This document shows positions 53,385 through 63,021 of a stretch of DNA of 64,000 bases, piece after piece. This stretch comes from Nocardia pseudobrasiliensis NBRC 108224 (lineage in GTDB: Bacteria > Actinomycetota > Actinomycetes > Mycobacteriales > Mycobacteriaceae), in NCBI RefSeq assembly GCF_001613105.1, contig NZ_BDBS01000001.1, forward strand, positions 124,001 to 188,000, written 5' to 3'. A model generated the notes under the pieces. That model made no database searches and had not been told where the DNA came from. It was given only the letters and a program-made list of their open reading frames with translations. The translations under genes were made by a program, and so were the position numbers. How positions within the stretch are numbered: the first letter of the stretch is position 1; the number at the start of each line of letters is the position of its first letter.

Positions 53385-56300
53385 CTACGCCGTGGTCGTT
53401 GCCGCGACCAGTTCCAGATGGCGGGCGAGGATCGGGCCGATGACCGCGACGACCGCTGAGTTGGTCAACTGGGCGTGCGTCGCGTCGACCGGGTGCTCGA
53501 TGAGTTCACCCGTCACGTACGGTCGCCACAGCTGCGCCCCGAGGGATGCGGTCACGCCGCGGGTCGCCGAGAAGTACAGCAGGTCACCGTCGTAGGCGCC
53601 GGGTCGATAGCCGTGTGAAAGCGCGACGCCCGCAACGTATCCGCGATGCAGACGCTCGAGCTGACTGGCCGTCAACCCGGTGCCGAAGGATCGGGGGGCG
53701 GCCGCCAGTTCGGCCGCCGCCTCGGCGGAGGTGAGATCGGGGGCGAGGTCGGCGTCCTCGGGCTCGTCGCCGCGCAGATGGGTCAACAGGTCTCGCATGC
53801 GTGGTGGCGGCGGCGGTTCCACCCCGGCGGGCACCACGACACTGTCGAGCATGGCCAGCACCGCGACCACGGCCCCGCGAGCCCGCAGCCGAACCGCGAC
53901 GGCGTGGGCGATCTGCCCCCCGAGCGACCAGCCGAGCAGGTGGTAGGGGCCTTCGGCCTGCACGCCGAGTATGGCGTCGAGGTAGAGCTCGACCAGTTCG
54001 TCGATGGAGACATCCTCGGCTCCGGCCGCGAGCATCGGCGCCTGCAACCCGTACACCGGGCGATCGGTGACATAGCGCGCGAGCCCGGCGTAGCACCACG
54101 CCAACGGCACTGCCGAATGCACGCAGAACAGCGGGGGGTGGATTCCCTTGCGGCGCAAGGCGAGCAGTACGCCGAGCGCGTCGTCGTCCTCGATTTCGTG
54201 ACCGTCGTAGGCGGCGATCCGGGCGGCGAGCTCGCCCGCGGTCGGCGTCGCGTAGAGCCAGCGGACGGTCACCGGCACGCCCGTCGACTCGGCCAGATCC
54301 GCCGAAACCGCTACGCCGAGTAGCGAATTGCCGCCGAGTTCGAAGAAGTCGGCATCGAGGCCGACCTCGGTATCGAAGGTGGCGGAGAAGCGCTCGGTGA
54401 CCAGACGTTCCAGATCGGTTTCCGGACTTCGTGAGCTTCGTGCGGTATGGCGGGGCGCGGGTAGTGCGGCGCGGTCGACTTTTCCATTGCCCGCCAGCGG
54501 CATTCGCTCCAGCACGGTCAAGGACGAGGGGACCAGTGCGGCGGGCAGTGTCGCGCGCAGCGTGCTCAATGCCGCGGCGGCGTCGAACCGTGCCCGGTCG
54601 GCGACCACATAGCCCACGAGCCGCGCGCTGGGCTTTCCCGTGTCCGCGACCGTCACGGCGGCGCAGGCGACCTCGGGTCGGGCGAGCAGGGCCGCCTCGA
54701 TTTCGGCGGGTTCGATTCGCCGCCCGTGTAATTCGAGCTGACCGTCCAGCCGTCCGAGATACTCCAACGATCCGTCGGGCCCGGTGGTGACCAGATCGCC
54801 GGTGCGATAGAGCCGCTGACCGTGACCGAAGGGGCTGGCGACGAATCGAGCCGCCGTGCCCGCCGGGTCGTGCAGATAGCCCTCGGCCAGGGCGGGCCCG
54901 CCCAGATACAGCTCGCCCCGGGCTCCGGCGGGCATCGGACGCAGCCTCGAATCCATCACCACCGCAAGCACTCCGGGCAACGCACGACCGATGGTCACGG
55001 GCGCGTCGGCGACCATGGGCCCGGTCTCGGTCACCATCACCGTCGCCTCGGTCGGCCCGTAGCCGTTGAACAGCCGCACCCGCGACGCCCACTCCCGCGC
55101 CAGCGTCGCCGGGCAGGACTCGCCGCCGATGGCCACGACCTCGAGACTCGGGACCTCGGCGGGGGAGAGGGTCGCGAGTACGGCGGGTGCGGTCTGTAGA
55201 ACGGTGCTACCGAAAGTCCGAATGAGCCGGGCGAATTCGGGACCAGCCAGCACCTCCGGCGGAGCCACGACCAGCTGCGCGCTCGCGGCGAAGGCGGCCA
55301 GCAGTTCCAGCAGATGCGCGTCGAAGATCGAGGTATGTGAATGCAGCAGAACCGAGTTCGGGCCGAGATTATAGTGTTTCACGAGATAGTCGGTCAGCGA
55401 TCCCAGCCCGTGGTGGGCGACCACGACTCCCTTCGGGATCCCGGTGGTTCCCGAGGTGTGAATGAGGTACGCCGGATGCGACGGCCGCAACGGCTGTGGC
55501 CGGTCGGCGTCGGTGATCGGTGTGGCGGCATGTGACCCGCCCGACAGGTCGTCGAGTGCGAGCCAGTCGATCGCATGGTTCGCGGCATCGGGTAGTCCAG
55601 CGCGAACGGAGTCGATCGTAATGCCCCAGCGCGCAGCGCAATTCGAGGCGATCGACGCGATACGAGTCGGCGGATCGTCGGGATCGATGGGTACGAAACA
55701 CGCGCCGGACTTCGCGACCGCGCAGAAGGCCAGGACCGATTCCAGCGACCGGGGGATGACGACGAGGACGAAGGTTCCGGGACCCGCGCCCCGAGCCAGC
55801 AGCGCACGCGCCCAACGCGAGGATATTTCGTCCAGCTCCCGGTAGGTCAGCGCGCGGTCGCCGTCTCGTACAGCCGTCGCATCGGATGCCGGGGGCAGCA
55901 ACTCGGGCAGCATTCGCGCCGGTTCGGGTGGTGACGGTGTGGCCGAAACCTCCCAGTGCAAACCCAAATCTGCGGCAGGACAATCTTTTTCGGCAGCCAA
56001 AAACTGGGCGAAGTAATCCAGGAAGAGACGGTGATGCCAGGCCACAATGTCGTACCGGTAGCGCGCCGGATTCGCCTGGAAGTCGATGCGCGCGCAACGC
56101 TCGTCCGGCCCGGCCTGATAGCCGTTGATCTGGAGATCCGCGACGGGACCGAGAGCGAGCAGGTGGCCATTGCCGGTGAGCGATCCCAGACGGAGCGGCT
56201 CGACGACGCCGAGAACATTGACCACGGGACCGAAATCCACGCGCAGAGTGGAGTGTTCGCGCCGAATGTCCTCGTGGCGATGGCGCTGATGCCGCACCGC

Positions 56301-57257
56301 GCCGATCACGTTCGCGCGCAACCGGGCGATGACCTCGCCGACGGTGGCGACGTCGAGGCCGGACAGTCGCAACGGGACGACATTCGACATCGACCCCGCC
56401 GACCTGCGCAGCGCGGCGGTCGGCCGGGCGGGGACCGGCAGTGTGAGCGTGACCTCGGCACGGCCCGCCACACGCGCGAGATAGCAGGCGAATGCGGCGA
56501 TGATCAGTTCGGGAAAGGTAGCGCCGTGCCGGGTCTCGGCCTCGGCGAGCAGCCGTGCCGTCGCCTCGTCGAGACCGGCGGTGACGGAATGCGGCCTGGC
56601 CTCGGGCGGTGCGTATCTCCCGGCGAGACCGACCGGCTCGACCGATCCGGCGAGCCGGGTGCGCCAGTAGTCCGCATCGGCCTGCGCGCGCGTCGAATTC
56701 AGGTAGGCGCGTTCATCTTCCAGTATCTCCGCAATCGACAGCGGCTCGTGCGGATCGTCCGCGTCACCGCGGTAGTGCTCCGCGGTTCGGCGCAGCACAG
56801 CGGCCGCGCCGATGCCGTCGAGAACGATGTGATGGCTGCGCAGATACAGCAGATGCCGATCGGAGGCCACCGCGAACAGGACCGCGACGGTCGGTCGATC
56901 GGTGCGCGGATCCAGCGGCGCGCTGTGATCGCGTTCCATCCGATCCAGCGCCTCACCGACCGGATCCGACTCATCCGTCAGATCGATCGTCTCGAACGGC
57001 AAATGCGTTGTGGTGTCGACATATTGGCGCGGCTCACCGTCGACGACGCATAGGCGCAACAGCGGTGACTGAAGTTCGCGCGCCGCCCGCCGCGCCGACC
57101 GCGCCAGCAGATCGATATCGAGAGGGCCCACCAGATCCAGGTACATGGCGACGGTCATGGGCACGCCGGGATGCAGCTGCTGTGCCAGCCACCAGCCCCG
57201 CTGGGCCTTCGACAGTGGATGGGTCGGATGTACCGCGGCGTCCGGCGGCACCGTCAA
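53385..57257 (-). CDS. Single-module nonribosomal peptide synthetase (C-A-T-TE)
   Basis: 1290 residues. Condensation domain 1 to about 430 with intact HHIVLDG (142-148). Adenylation domain about 455-960 with A3 HTSGTTGIPKG near 600, A5 FNGYGPTEA, A7 YRTGD, A8 GRLDGQLELHGRRIEPAEIE, A10 NGKVD. Carrier domain with LGGNSLL (Ser near 978). Thioesterase from about 1070 with GWSLGG (Ser near 1110) and a late THAQ histidine. All catalytic residues look intact. Start is TTG 57257 (GGGAGG 4 bases upstream) or GTG 57251. No MbtH-like, tailoring or partner NRPS gene is seen nearby. Confidence 0.94.
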   Translation of the reverse strand: MTVPPDAAVHPTHPLSKAQRGWWLAQQLHPGVPMTVAMYLDLVGPLDIDLLARSARRAARELQSPLLRLCVVDGEPRQYVDTTTHLPFETIDLTDESDPVGEALDRMERDHSAPLDPRTDRPTVAVLFAVASDRHLLYLRSHHIVLDGIGAAAVLRRTAEHYRGDADDPHEPLSIAEILEDERAYLNSTRAQADADYWRTRLAGSVEPVGLAGRYAPPEARPHSVTAGLDEATARLLAEAETRHGATFPELIIAAFACYLARVAGRAEVTLTLPVPARPTAALRRSAGSMSNVVPLRLSGLDVATVGEVIARLRANVIGAVRHQRHRHEDIRREHSTLRVDFGPVVNVLGVVEPLRLGSLTGNGHLLALGPVADLQINGYQAGPDERCARIDFQANPARYRYDIVAWHHRLFLDYFAQFLAAEKDCPAADLGLHWEVSATPSPPEPARMLPELLPPASDATAVRDGDRALTYRELDEISSRWARALLARGAGPGTFVLVVIPRSLESVLAFCAVAKSGACFVPIDPDDPPTRIASIASNCAARWGITIDSVRAGLPDAANHAIDWLALDDLSGGSHAATPITDADRPQPLRPSHPAYLIHTSGTTGIPKGVVVAHHGLGSLTDYLVKHYNLGPNSVLLHSHTSIFDAHLLELLAAFAASAQLVVAPPEVLAGPEFARLIRTFGSTVLQTAPAVLATLSPAEVPSLEVVAIGGESCPATLAREWASRVRLFNGYGPTEATVMVTETGPMVADAPVTIGRALPGVLAVVMDSRLRPMPAGARGELYLGGPALAEGYLHDPAGTAARFVASPFGHGQRLYRTGDLVTTGPDGSLEYLGRLDGQLELHGRRIEPAEIEAALLARPEVACAAVTVADTGKPSARLVGYVVADRARFDAAAALSTLRATLPAALVPSSLTVLERMPLAGNGKVDRAALPAPRHTARSSRSPETDLERLVTERFSATFDTEVGLDADFFELGGNSLLGVAVSADLAESTGVPVTVRWLYATPTAGELAARIAAYDGHEIEDDDALGVLLALRRKGIHPPLFCVHSAVPLAWCYAGLARYVTDRPVYGLQAPMLAAGAEDVSIDELVELYLDAILGVQAEGPYHLLGWSLGGQIAHAVAVRLRARGAVVAVLAMLDSVVVPAGVEPPPPPRMRDLLTHLRGDEPEDADLAPDLTSAEAAAELAAAPRSFGTGLTASQLERLHRGYVAGVALSHGYRPGAYDGDLLYFSATRGVTASLGAQLWRPYVTGELIEHPVDATHAQLTNSAVVAVIGPILARHLELVAATTTA

Positions 57258-57415
57258 CGCGCCTCCCTGAGATTCCGAAATGCTCGGCTGAACGGTTCCC
57301 CGAGCAAAGTTACGGCATCGGGTACGGTGGATCCGCGACGTACGCGCGGTTTGTCGGGAAACACGCCCGGCGAGTTCGGTCCCAACCGTTTCTACGTGGT
57401 GCGATACTCCACGTT

Positions 57416-58399
57416 ATGCACCGGCTGCTGCATTGTCTGACGGTCCTTCTCAGCACTCTCGCCGCGTTTGCGGCCCTTTTGCCGACGACGGCCACCGCCG
57501 ATCCCGGCGGCGCGGCGATCCTCGAGGTGCATCCGCTGGGCGGGCGGCAGTATTCGGTGGTGGTGTACTCCGCGGCGATGAACAGGCCCATCACGGTGTG
57601 GATTTCGCATCCGGACGGACCCGCGCCCGCGCTGTATCTGCTCAATGCCGTCGACGGTGGCGAGGACGGCGGGCCGTGGACCAATCGCACCGATGTCGCC
57701 CGGTTCTTCGCCGACAAACCGGTCAATGTGATCGTGCCGATGGGCGGGCGGGCCAGCTACTACACCGACTGGGTGTCCGATGATCCCGCGCTCGGCCGAA
57801 ACAAGTGGTCCACCTTCCTGATTCACGAACTGCCGACGGCGCTGCGCGATCGGTTCCAGCTCACCGACCGCAATGCCGTTGCGGGTACGTCGATGTCGGC
57901 GACCTCCGCGCTGGACCTGGCGATCGAGGCGCCCGGCATGTATCAGGCGGTCGGCGCGTACAGCGGCTGCCCGCGCACCAGCGATCCGGCCGCCCGCGCG
58001 CTGGTCCAGTCACAGCTGAGCATCTTCGGTGCCAATGCCGGGAATATGTGGGGCGCACCGGACAACCCCGCCTGGCCCGCCCATGACCCGATCGTCAATG
58101 CCGACCGCCTGCGCGGCTTGGCCCTCTACATCTCCGCGGGCAACGGTCTGCCGGGCGTCCACGACACCCTCGCCGATCCGTCCATCGGCGCGGATCCGGT
58201 CAATCTGGCCAATCGGCTCTCGGTCGGCGGCGCGATGGAGTCGTTCGTCAACTCCTGCACCCGCATACTCGTGGATCGCCTTGCGGGACTGGGCATTCCG
58301 GCCACCGTCGCGCTGCGTGCGGGCACCCACGCCTGGCCGTACTGGCAGGACGACCTGCACGATTCGTGGCCGGTCTTCGCGGGCGCCCTCGGCGTGTGA
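57416..58399 (+). CDS. Secreted antigen-85-like esterase (copy 2)
   Basis: 327 residues with signal peptide (LLHCLTVLLSTLAAFAALLP, cleavage near ATADP at 29). The layout follows copy 1: RASYYTDW, PALGRNKWSTFLIHELP, nucleophile elbow AGTSMSATSALDLAIEAPG, AYSGC, GNMWGAPDNP and C-terminal GTHAWPYW. ATG 57416 is the only good start. It is divergent from the NRPS gene with 158 bases between, which may carry both promoters. The role, mycolyl transfer or ester hydrolysis, is not fixed by sequence. Confidence 0.87.
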   Translation: MHRLLHCLTVLLSTLAAFAALLPTTATADPGGAAILEVHPLGGRQYSVVVYSAAMNRPITVWISHPDGPAPALYLLNAVDGGEDGGPWTNRTDVARFFADKPVNVIVPMGGRASYYTDWVSDDPALGRNKWSTFLIHELPTALRDRFQLTDRNAVAGTSMSATSALDLAIEAPGMYQAVGAYSGCPRTSDPAARALVQSQLSIFGANAGNMWGAPDNPAWPAHDPIVNADRLRGLALYISAGNGLPGVHDTLADPSIGADPVNLANRLSVGGAMESFVNSCTRILVDRLAGLGIPATVALRAGTHAWPYWQDDLHDSWPVFAGALGV

Positions 58400-58403
58400 G
58401 GGC

Positions 58404-60110
58404 TTACCTGCCCACCTCGCGGCGGTAGGTCACCTTGTCGAATTCACGGCCGTACTCGTCGACCGCGACGACATCCATCTCACTCGAGAAGAAGCCCGGG
58501 CGGACGTCTACCCGGATGAAGGAGTAGTTGCGGAAGCGAACGCGCGACCACGGGGCCGCCTCGTCCTGTTTCGTGCCGTCGGGGGTCCAGACATAGCTGT
58601 TGGGGACGGTGGTGTCGGGGACCTCGTGGCCTCGATAGGTCTCGGGGGAGCCGGGCTGGAAGCCGTAGCGGGGACGGCCGCCGCCGCCGACGGTGTAGTA
58701 GACCGTGCCGTCGTCCTTGGGGTAGACGATCGAGTTGTCGCCCGCGGGCTTGGTCCGCTGGCGGCCGCGGATCGGGTCGGTGCGCTCGAAGATGTGGTTG
58801 TGGCCCTGCAGGACCAGATCGACCTGGTGTCGGTCGAACAGTTCGCACCAGGCGTCGCGCACGCCGCCGTCGCTGGCGTGCGAGTCGGTGGTGGAGTAGG
58901 CGCAGTGGTGGAAGAAGCAGACGATGAAGTCGATATTCGGATCCGCACGATATGCGCCGAGCGTGCGGTCCACCCAACCCTGTTGGGCGCCACCGGAATA
59001 GCCGGTATTGGCCTTGATCTCATAGGAGATGTCGTTGGCATCCAGCGACAGCACCGCGACATTGCCGTAGGTGAACGAGTACGCCGACGGGCAGCCTGCC
59101 GGGCCGTTGCCCGGCAGGTCCAGGCGTGCCAGGTGTCCGCCGTACCCGTGGGTGTCGTAGGCGGCCTCCATATCGTGGTTGCCGGTGGCGAACATCCACG
59201 GCGTATTCGACGCGCTCAGCTCGATGGCGCCGAAATACACGTCCCACACATAAGGATTGAACTTGTCGAAGCCGCTGGCGGGATCGCCGCCGCCCGAGGC
59301 GACGAACTGTGGCTTCTTACCCGCTCCCGAGGGGTCGGCGTAGGCGATATCGCCCGCGAGGACATGGAAGTCCGGTCGGCAGGCCGCGATCTGGTTCAGC
59401 ACGTTGGCCGTATGCGGCGCGGTCGGATCGTTGTCGGCCTTGTAGTACTTGTCGTCGTAGTCGCCCGGCGTCAGACCCGGTGGCTGCGTGGGCGTTTCGT
59501 CCGTGCCCTGATCGCCCATCATCGTGAATCGGAAGGGCAGCACCGCGTTTCGCGCGGTCGGCATGGCCGTGGACGCACTGCGCACATCGCCGACGAAACC
59601 GTCGGAGGTTCGCCAGCGGTAGAAGTGCGGCACTCGTCCGGGCAGCCCGTCGACCGGCGCGTGCACGTAGAACTGCTCGGCCGCGAGCACCCCGCCGTCC
59701 TTGGCCGGGATCTGAGTGACCAGATTGCGCACCTCGGCCTCGATCGTGCCGCCCAGTGCCGGGGTCGGGCCGTGATCGAGGAAGACCTTGGCGCCCTGCG
59801 GATTTCGGGACAGCTGCGCGGCGAAGCGGAGCTGACTGGCCGCATCGGAGCCGAAGCCGACATGGCGGCCCGCGACGGCCAGCTGAGCGTCGTCGGCGTA
59901 GGCGCGGGCGGCGAAGGGGGAGGTCCCGACCGCGGCGACCGCGGCCGCGGCCGCCGATCCGCGCAGGAAGTTGCGCCGCGAGACTGCGTGCCGGCGCAGA
60001 TAGGAGCGATGCCACTCGTACTGCTCGGCCATGGTCATATCGGCGGCCAGCTGCTCGGGAATCCCGGTGTCCGGGACGTCACCGGGAGGATTCAAGCGAT
60101 TGGACGGCAT
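58404..60110 (-). CDS. Tat-exported purple-acid-type phosphatase
   Basis: 568 residues. Twin-arginine signal SRRNFLRGSAAAAAVAAVG at about 44-62. An N-terminal fibronectin-like part precedes a metallophosphoesterase domain with MMGDQG, GDIAYADPS, TGNHDME, CFFHHCAYS and GHNHIFER, the five metal-ligand blocks of purple acid phosphatases. It would release phosphate from organic esters outside the cell. It converges on esterase copy 2, 4 bases apart. Confidence 0.92.
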   Translation of the reverse strand: MPSNRLNPPGDVPDTGIPEQLAADMTMAEQYEWHRSYLRRHAVSRRNFLRGSAAAAAVAAVGTSPFAARAYADDAQLAVAGRHVGFGSDAASQLRFAAQLSRNPQGAKVFLDHGPTPALGGTIEAEVRNLVTQIPAKDGGVLAAEQFYVHAPVDGLPGRVPHFYRWRTSDGFVGDVRSASTAMPTARNAVLPFRFTMMGDQGTDETPTQPPGLTPGDYDDKYYKADNDPTAPHTANVLNQIAACRPDFHVLAGDIAYADPSGAGKKPQFVASGGGDPASGFDKFNPYVWDVYFGAIELSASNTPWMFATGNHDMEAAYDTHGYGGHLARLDLPGNGPAGCPSAYSFTYGNVAVLSLDANDISYEIKANTGYSGGAQQGWVDRTLGAYRADPNIDFIVCFFHHCAYSTTDSHASDGGVRDAWCELFDRHQVDLVLQGHNHIFERTDPIRGRQRTKPAGDNSIVYPKDDGTVYYTVGGGGRPRYGFQPGSPETYRGHEVPDTTVPNSYVWTPDGTKQDEAAPWSRVRFRNYSFIRVDVRPGFFSSEMDVVAVDEYGREFDKVTYRREVGR

Positions 60111-60233
60111 GAGGTTGGATGCTCGTCCGATCGAGCCCCCGCGGCAACCCGAACGGCCGCAACCCCTGGTAAATCTTGATGAATTCTAGGTGGGCGTGCA
60201 TATGTGTCGGCGCCACCGTCCACAATGCCCGGT

Positions 60234-60569
60234 ATGGCGTACGACGAGCAGCTGGCCGACCGGATCCGCGACGCGCTGGGCCCCGATCTGCCACAGATGA
60301 CCGAGAAGAAGATGTTCGGCGGCCTGGCCTTCCTGCTCGGCGGCAACATGACCGTAGCCGCCACCCGAAACGGCGGCATGATGGTCCGAGTCGCCCCCGA
60401 GGAGGCCGATTCCATGATCGACGGCGAATACATCACCCCTATGACCATGGGCGGCCGCGAAATGCGCAACTGGCTCCGCATCACCCCCGACCTGCTCACC
60501 GACGACAACACCCTCACCGAGTGGATAGCCCGAGCCCTCCGCTTCGCCCGCACCCTCCCAACCAAATAG
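60234..60569 (+). CDS. TfoX N-terminal domain protein
   Basis: 111 residues matching the TfoX/Sxy N-terminal domain (YDEQLADRIRDALG, EKKMFGGLAFLLGGNM, YITPMTMGGREMRNWLRI). In gamma-proteobacteria full TfoX controls competence; short actinobacterial forms have no known job. ATG 60234 is preferred; ATG 60225 is possible. Like the chelatase gene, its 3' third is C-rich with an ATA codon. Confidence 0.88.
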   Translation: MAYDEQLADRIRDALGPDLPQMTEKKMFGGLAFLLGGNMTVAATRNGGMMVRVAPEEADSMIDGEYITPMTMGGREMRNWLRITPDLLTDDNTLTEWIARALRFARTLPTK

Positions 60570-61475
60570 TCAATCCAACAACTCCCCGTTCCGAATCCGC
60601 CCCACCACCGCCTCCCCGGCCAGCTCCCGCCGGGCGTCGGGGTGCTGCCAGTAGAAGCGGACCAGGTGGAGGAACAGCGCGGGATCCATCCCCAATGCCC
60701 ACGCGGGCAACTCGATCGCGCGCTCCAGAGACCCGCGTTGCATCGAATCGAACCAATTCAGATCCGCGCTCAATTCCACCTTGCGTCCAGGTGCCGGGGC
60801 GATGCTGACGATATGGACATTGTTCGCCGTCGCGGGGGAGACACCGCCGATTTCCGACCATGGCAGCCGCCTGCTCGTGCGCCCGAGTCGCTGTACGACT
60901 CCGTCGGAGGTCAGCGCCACGAATCCCCTACGCCGCCTGGATGAATACAGATACCAGCCGAGCACGCCGATCATCGCCAGCACGATCACCACGATGACGA
61001 GTCCCCCGGCGGACAATCCGGTGCGCGCCGAGCCGCCCGCGCCGTCGATCAGCTGCCGGAGGAACAGCCATCCGCGAATGACGAGGAAGACCGCTCCTGC
61101 CGCCAGCCACAGCGCGAGCGTCCTTCGCCATGCGGTCAGATAGGAGATTTTCAGGCCGGACGCGTTGTTCACCGCGACCGCGGTCTCGAGATCGCGCGGC
61201 AGACTTCTCCGCCGCACGCGCAGCAGCGGAACGACCACGATGATCGATGACGCCGCCACGAGAACGATCGCCGCGCCGAATGCCGTGCGCACCGGATCGC
61301 CCTGATTTGCGGCAGCTATCGAGAAGGGGATGGCGAGGAGGAACAGCAGTACGACGAATGCGAAGACGAAGACGAGGTTTCCGCGTGGTCGCTGCGCACC
61401 CCATTCGGTCGCCCACGGTAAGAGCGGGGCCTCGGAGCGGTTGTCGGACAAGGCATCTCCCCTGGGTGATCTCAT
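60570..61475 (-). CDS. Membrane protein with PH-like C-terminal part, T7SS cassette
   Basis: 301 residues, about four membrane spans (FVFAFVVLLFLLAIPFS, TAFGAAIVLVAASSIIVV, TLALWLAAGAVFLVI, GGLVIVVIVLAMIGVLGWYLY), then a cytosolic beta-rich domain (GFVALTSDGVVQRLGR, LPWSEIGGV). ATG 61475 overlaps the stop of the frameshifted gene before it (ATGA); TTG 61451 with GGGGAG is an alternative. Its operon position makes it a candidate immunity or helper protein for that gene product, which is inference. Confidence 0.7.
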   Translation of the reverse strand: MRSPRGDALSDNRSEAPLLPWATEWGAQRPRGNLVFVFAFVVLLFLLAIPFSIAAANQGDPVRTAFGAAIVLVAASSIIVVVPLLRVRRRSLPRDLETAVAVNNASGLKISYLTAWRRTLALWLAAGAVFLVIRGWLFLRQLIDGAGGSARTGLSAGGLVIVVIVLAMIGVLGWYLYSSRRRRGFVALTSDGVVQRLGRTSRRLPWSEIGGVSPATANNVHIVSIAPAPGRKVELSADLNWFDSMQRGSLERAIELPAWALGMDPALFLHLVRFYWQHPDARRELAGEAVVGRIRNGELLD

Positions 61476-62613
61476 TTGAACGGTTGTTCGGCAGCCCAGG
61501 AGCCGATCGCCCCGCCGCCGAATCCGAGAATGGCCGCGCCGACACCCGCGCAGAACGCCTGGCCGATAACGGGCGCCGGCGAACAGACAGCCATCCCCAG
61601 GACCGCACCGGCCTCGGCCCCGGCCCAGCCTCCGAGAGTGCCACCCGCCGCATTGGCTACGGCTTCGTCGCCTGGTTTCCCATGATGCGCCCAATCATCC
61701 CAGTTGACGTACGCGTTGACCGCGGTACCGAGCGGTATTCCACCGAGGACTCTGCCCTCGACCTTCAATGCCTGTCCGATTTCTGCCTTGGCGGCCGCGT
61801 CGGTGGCGGAATCCATTGCGCCGGTGAAAGCGTGCCCCGCACCCGGGATGCCGGAATCGAGCATCCGCAGGGCCGCGAGCTGCTGGCTGTAGGACTCCGC
61901 CATTCGCGACCCCGCCTGTCCGACCATCGATCGGCCGCTCGCGTCGGTCCATTCCGCACCGGCGGCGGTCGCGGCGGAGAAGCCTGTCGCATAAGGATGT
62001 TGGTGCGCGGTGTCGGCGGTAGTTCGTACAGGGCCACCCGGGCCAATTCGGACTTCGCCAGATCTATGGCGGCTTTGGTGGCCGTGGCGGTGTTGTCGGC
62101 GTTCTGGAGGGCGGTGACCATAGCCAATTGCTGCTGGGCCGCCTCGTATTCGACGTCTAGCAGGGCCTTGGCCAGGTAGCCGGGGTCGCATTTCGGGTTG
62201 CGGCCCGCGGCGGCGCGTAGGGCCTGCTGTTTGGCGACGCTGGTGACCGTGCCGTCGTCGGCCACCTCGAATCCCATGTCGACGATGAGGTTTCGTCGGT
62301 CGAGGACGAATTGGCGGGCGTGGGTGAGTTGGTCGCGATAGGTGGTCAGGGCGGTTTCCAGGTTGCCTATTCGGGCCATGAGATGGCTGCCCGCGGTTTT
62401 CTCCGCGGTGATTCGGGCGGTGGCGGAGTCGGCGCCCGCGCCCTTCCAGGATCGGGCGAGTGCGTCCTGTTCGGTGAGCATCGAGCGGAGCAGTCGATCG
62501 CCCTCGGTGACCACCTTGTCGAATTGGGTGGCGTCCGTGCCCAGCACATCGGGACGCCACCTCTCGACCTCGGGAATGCGCAGTGCCGGGCGGCCGTTCG
62601 GGCCGGGGCTCAC
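61472..62613 (-). pseudogene. WXG-like secreted effector gene, frameshifted near 61994
   Basis: Two frames make one protein. Frame A from GTG 62613 (overlapping the previous stop as GTGA) gives about 206 residues with a WKG turn (LARSWKGAGADSATAR) and long helices, through VALYELPPTPRTNIL. At 61994-61995 one base is missing; frame B goes on with YATGFSAATAAGAEWTDASG, ending in a Gly-zipper hydrophobic part (GGTLGGWAGAEAGAVLGMAV, GVGAAILGFGGGAIGSW) at TGA 61472. Restored length is about 380. Read as written, frame A would end at 61765 with a nonsense Arg/Pro tail. Real mutation or sequencing error cannot be told apart. Confidence 0.7.
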
Positions 62614-62912
62614 GGCAGCCCGCCCATGGCGCGCAGGTTCGCGGCGAAATCGTCGTCGGTCATCTCGTAGTGATGTCCTGTGCCCGTGGCGATTTCGGAC
62701 ATTTCGCGGGGACGGGCGGCGAAGCAGACCAGGCCCGATCGCACCTGATCGCGCGCGGCGCCGATACTCGCGGCCAAATCCGTGCCGGGAAAGGGATCGC
62801 CGATATCGGGCGGTGCGGCCACCCCGTTCCCGAGGCCCTCGATCGCGCCCGACAATCCGTCCAGCCATTTCGCCCACGCGCGCAACGCGTCCGGATCGAC
62901 CTGGAATGTCAC
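62610..62912 (-). CDS. EspC-like type VII secretion protein
   Basis: 100 residues resembling the EspC/ESX-secretion-associated family: FQVDPDALRAWAKWLDGLSG helix, a Pro/Gly turn, a second helix, and the C-terminal export signal YxxxD (Y82 ... D86 in HYEMTDDDF). GTG 62912 has AGGAGG 7 bases upstream. It overlaps the next gene by 4 bases, so it is likely a partner exported with the product of that gene. No ESX core gene is in the window. Confidence 0.8.
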   Translation of the reverse strand: MTFQVDPDALRAWAKWLDGLSGAIEGLGNGVAAPPDIGDPFPGTDLAASIGAARDQVRSGLVCFAARPREMSEIATGTGHHYEMTDDDFAANLRAMGGLP

Positions 62913-63021
62913 GAGTCCCCCTCCTGATATCTGGACAGCGCGGAGCATTCAGGCAGATATCAATGGTCCTCCCTCCGACGGCGAATCCGGTCGAGGGGGC
63001 TTGTCGAGATCGGCTGTGCGC

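Noticed and set aside
57350..57390. SigH-type promoter before esterase copy 2 (GGGAAAC ... GTT)
   Set aside because: The -35 match is poor and the spacing to GTT is wrong.
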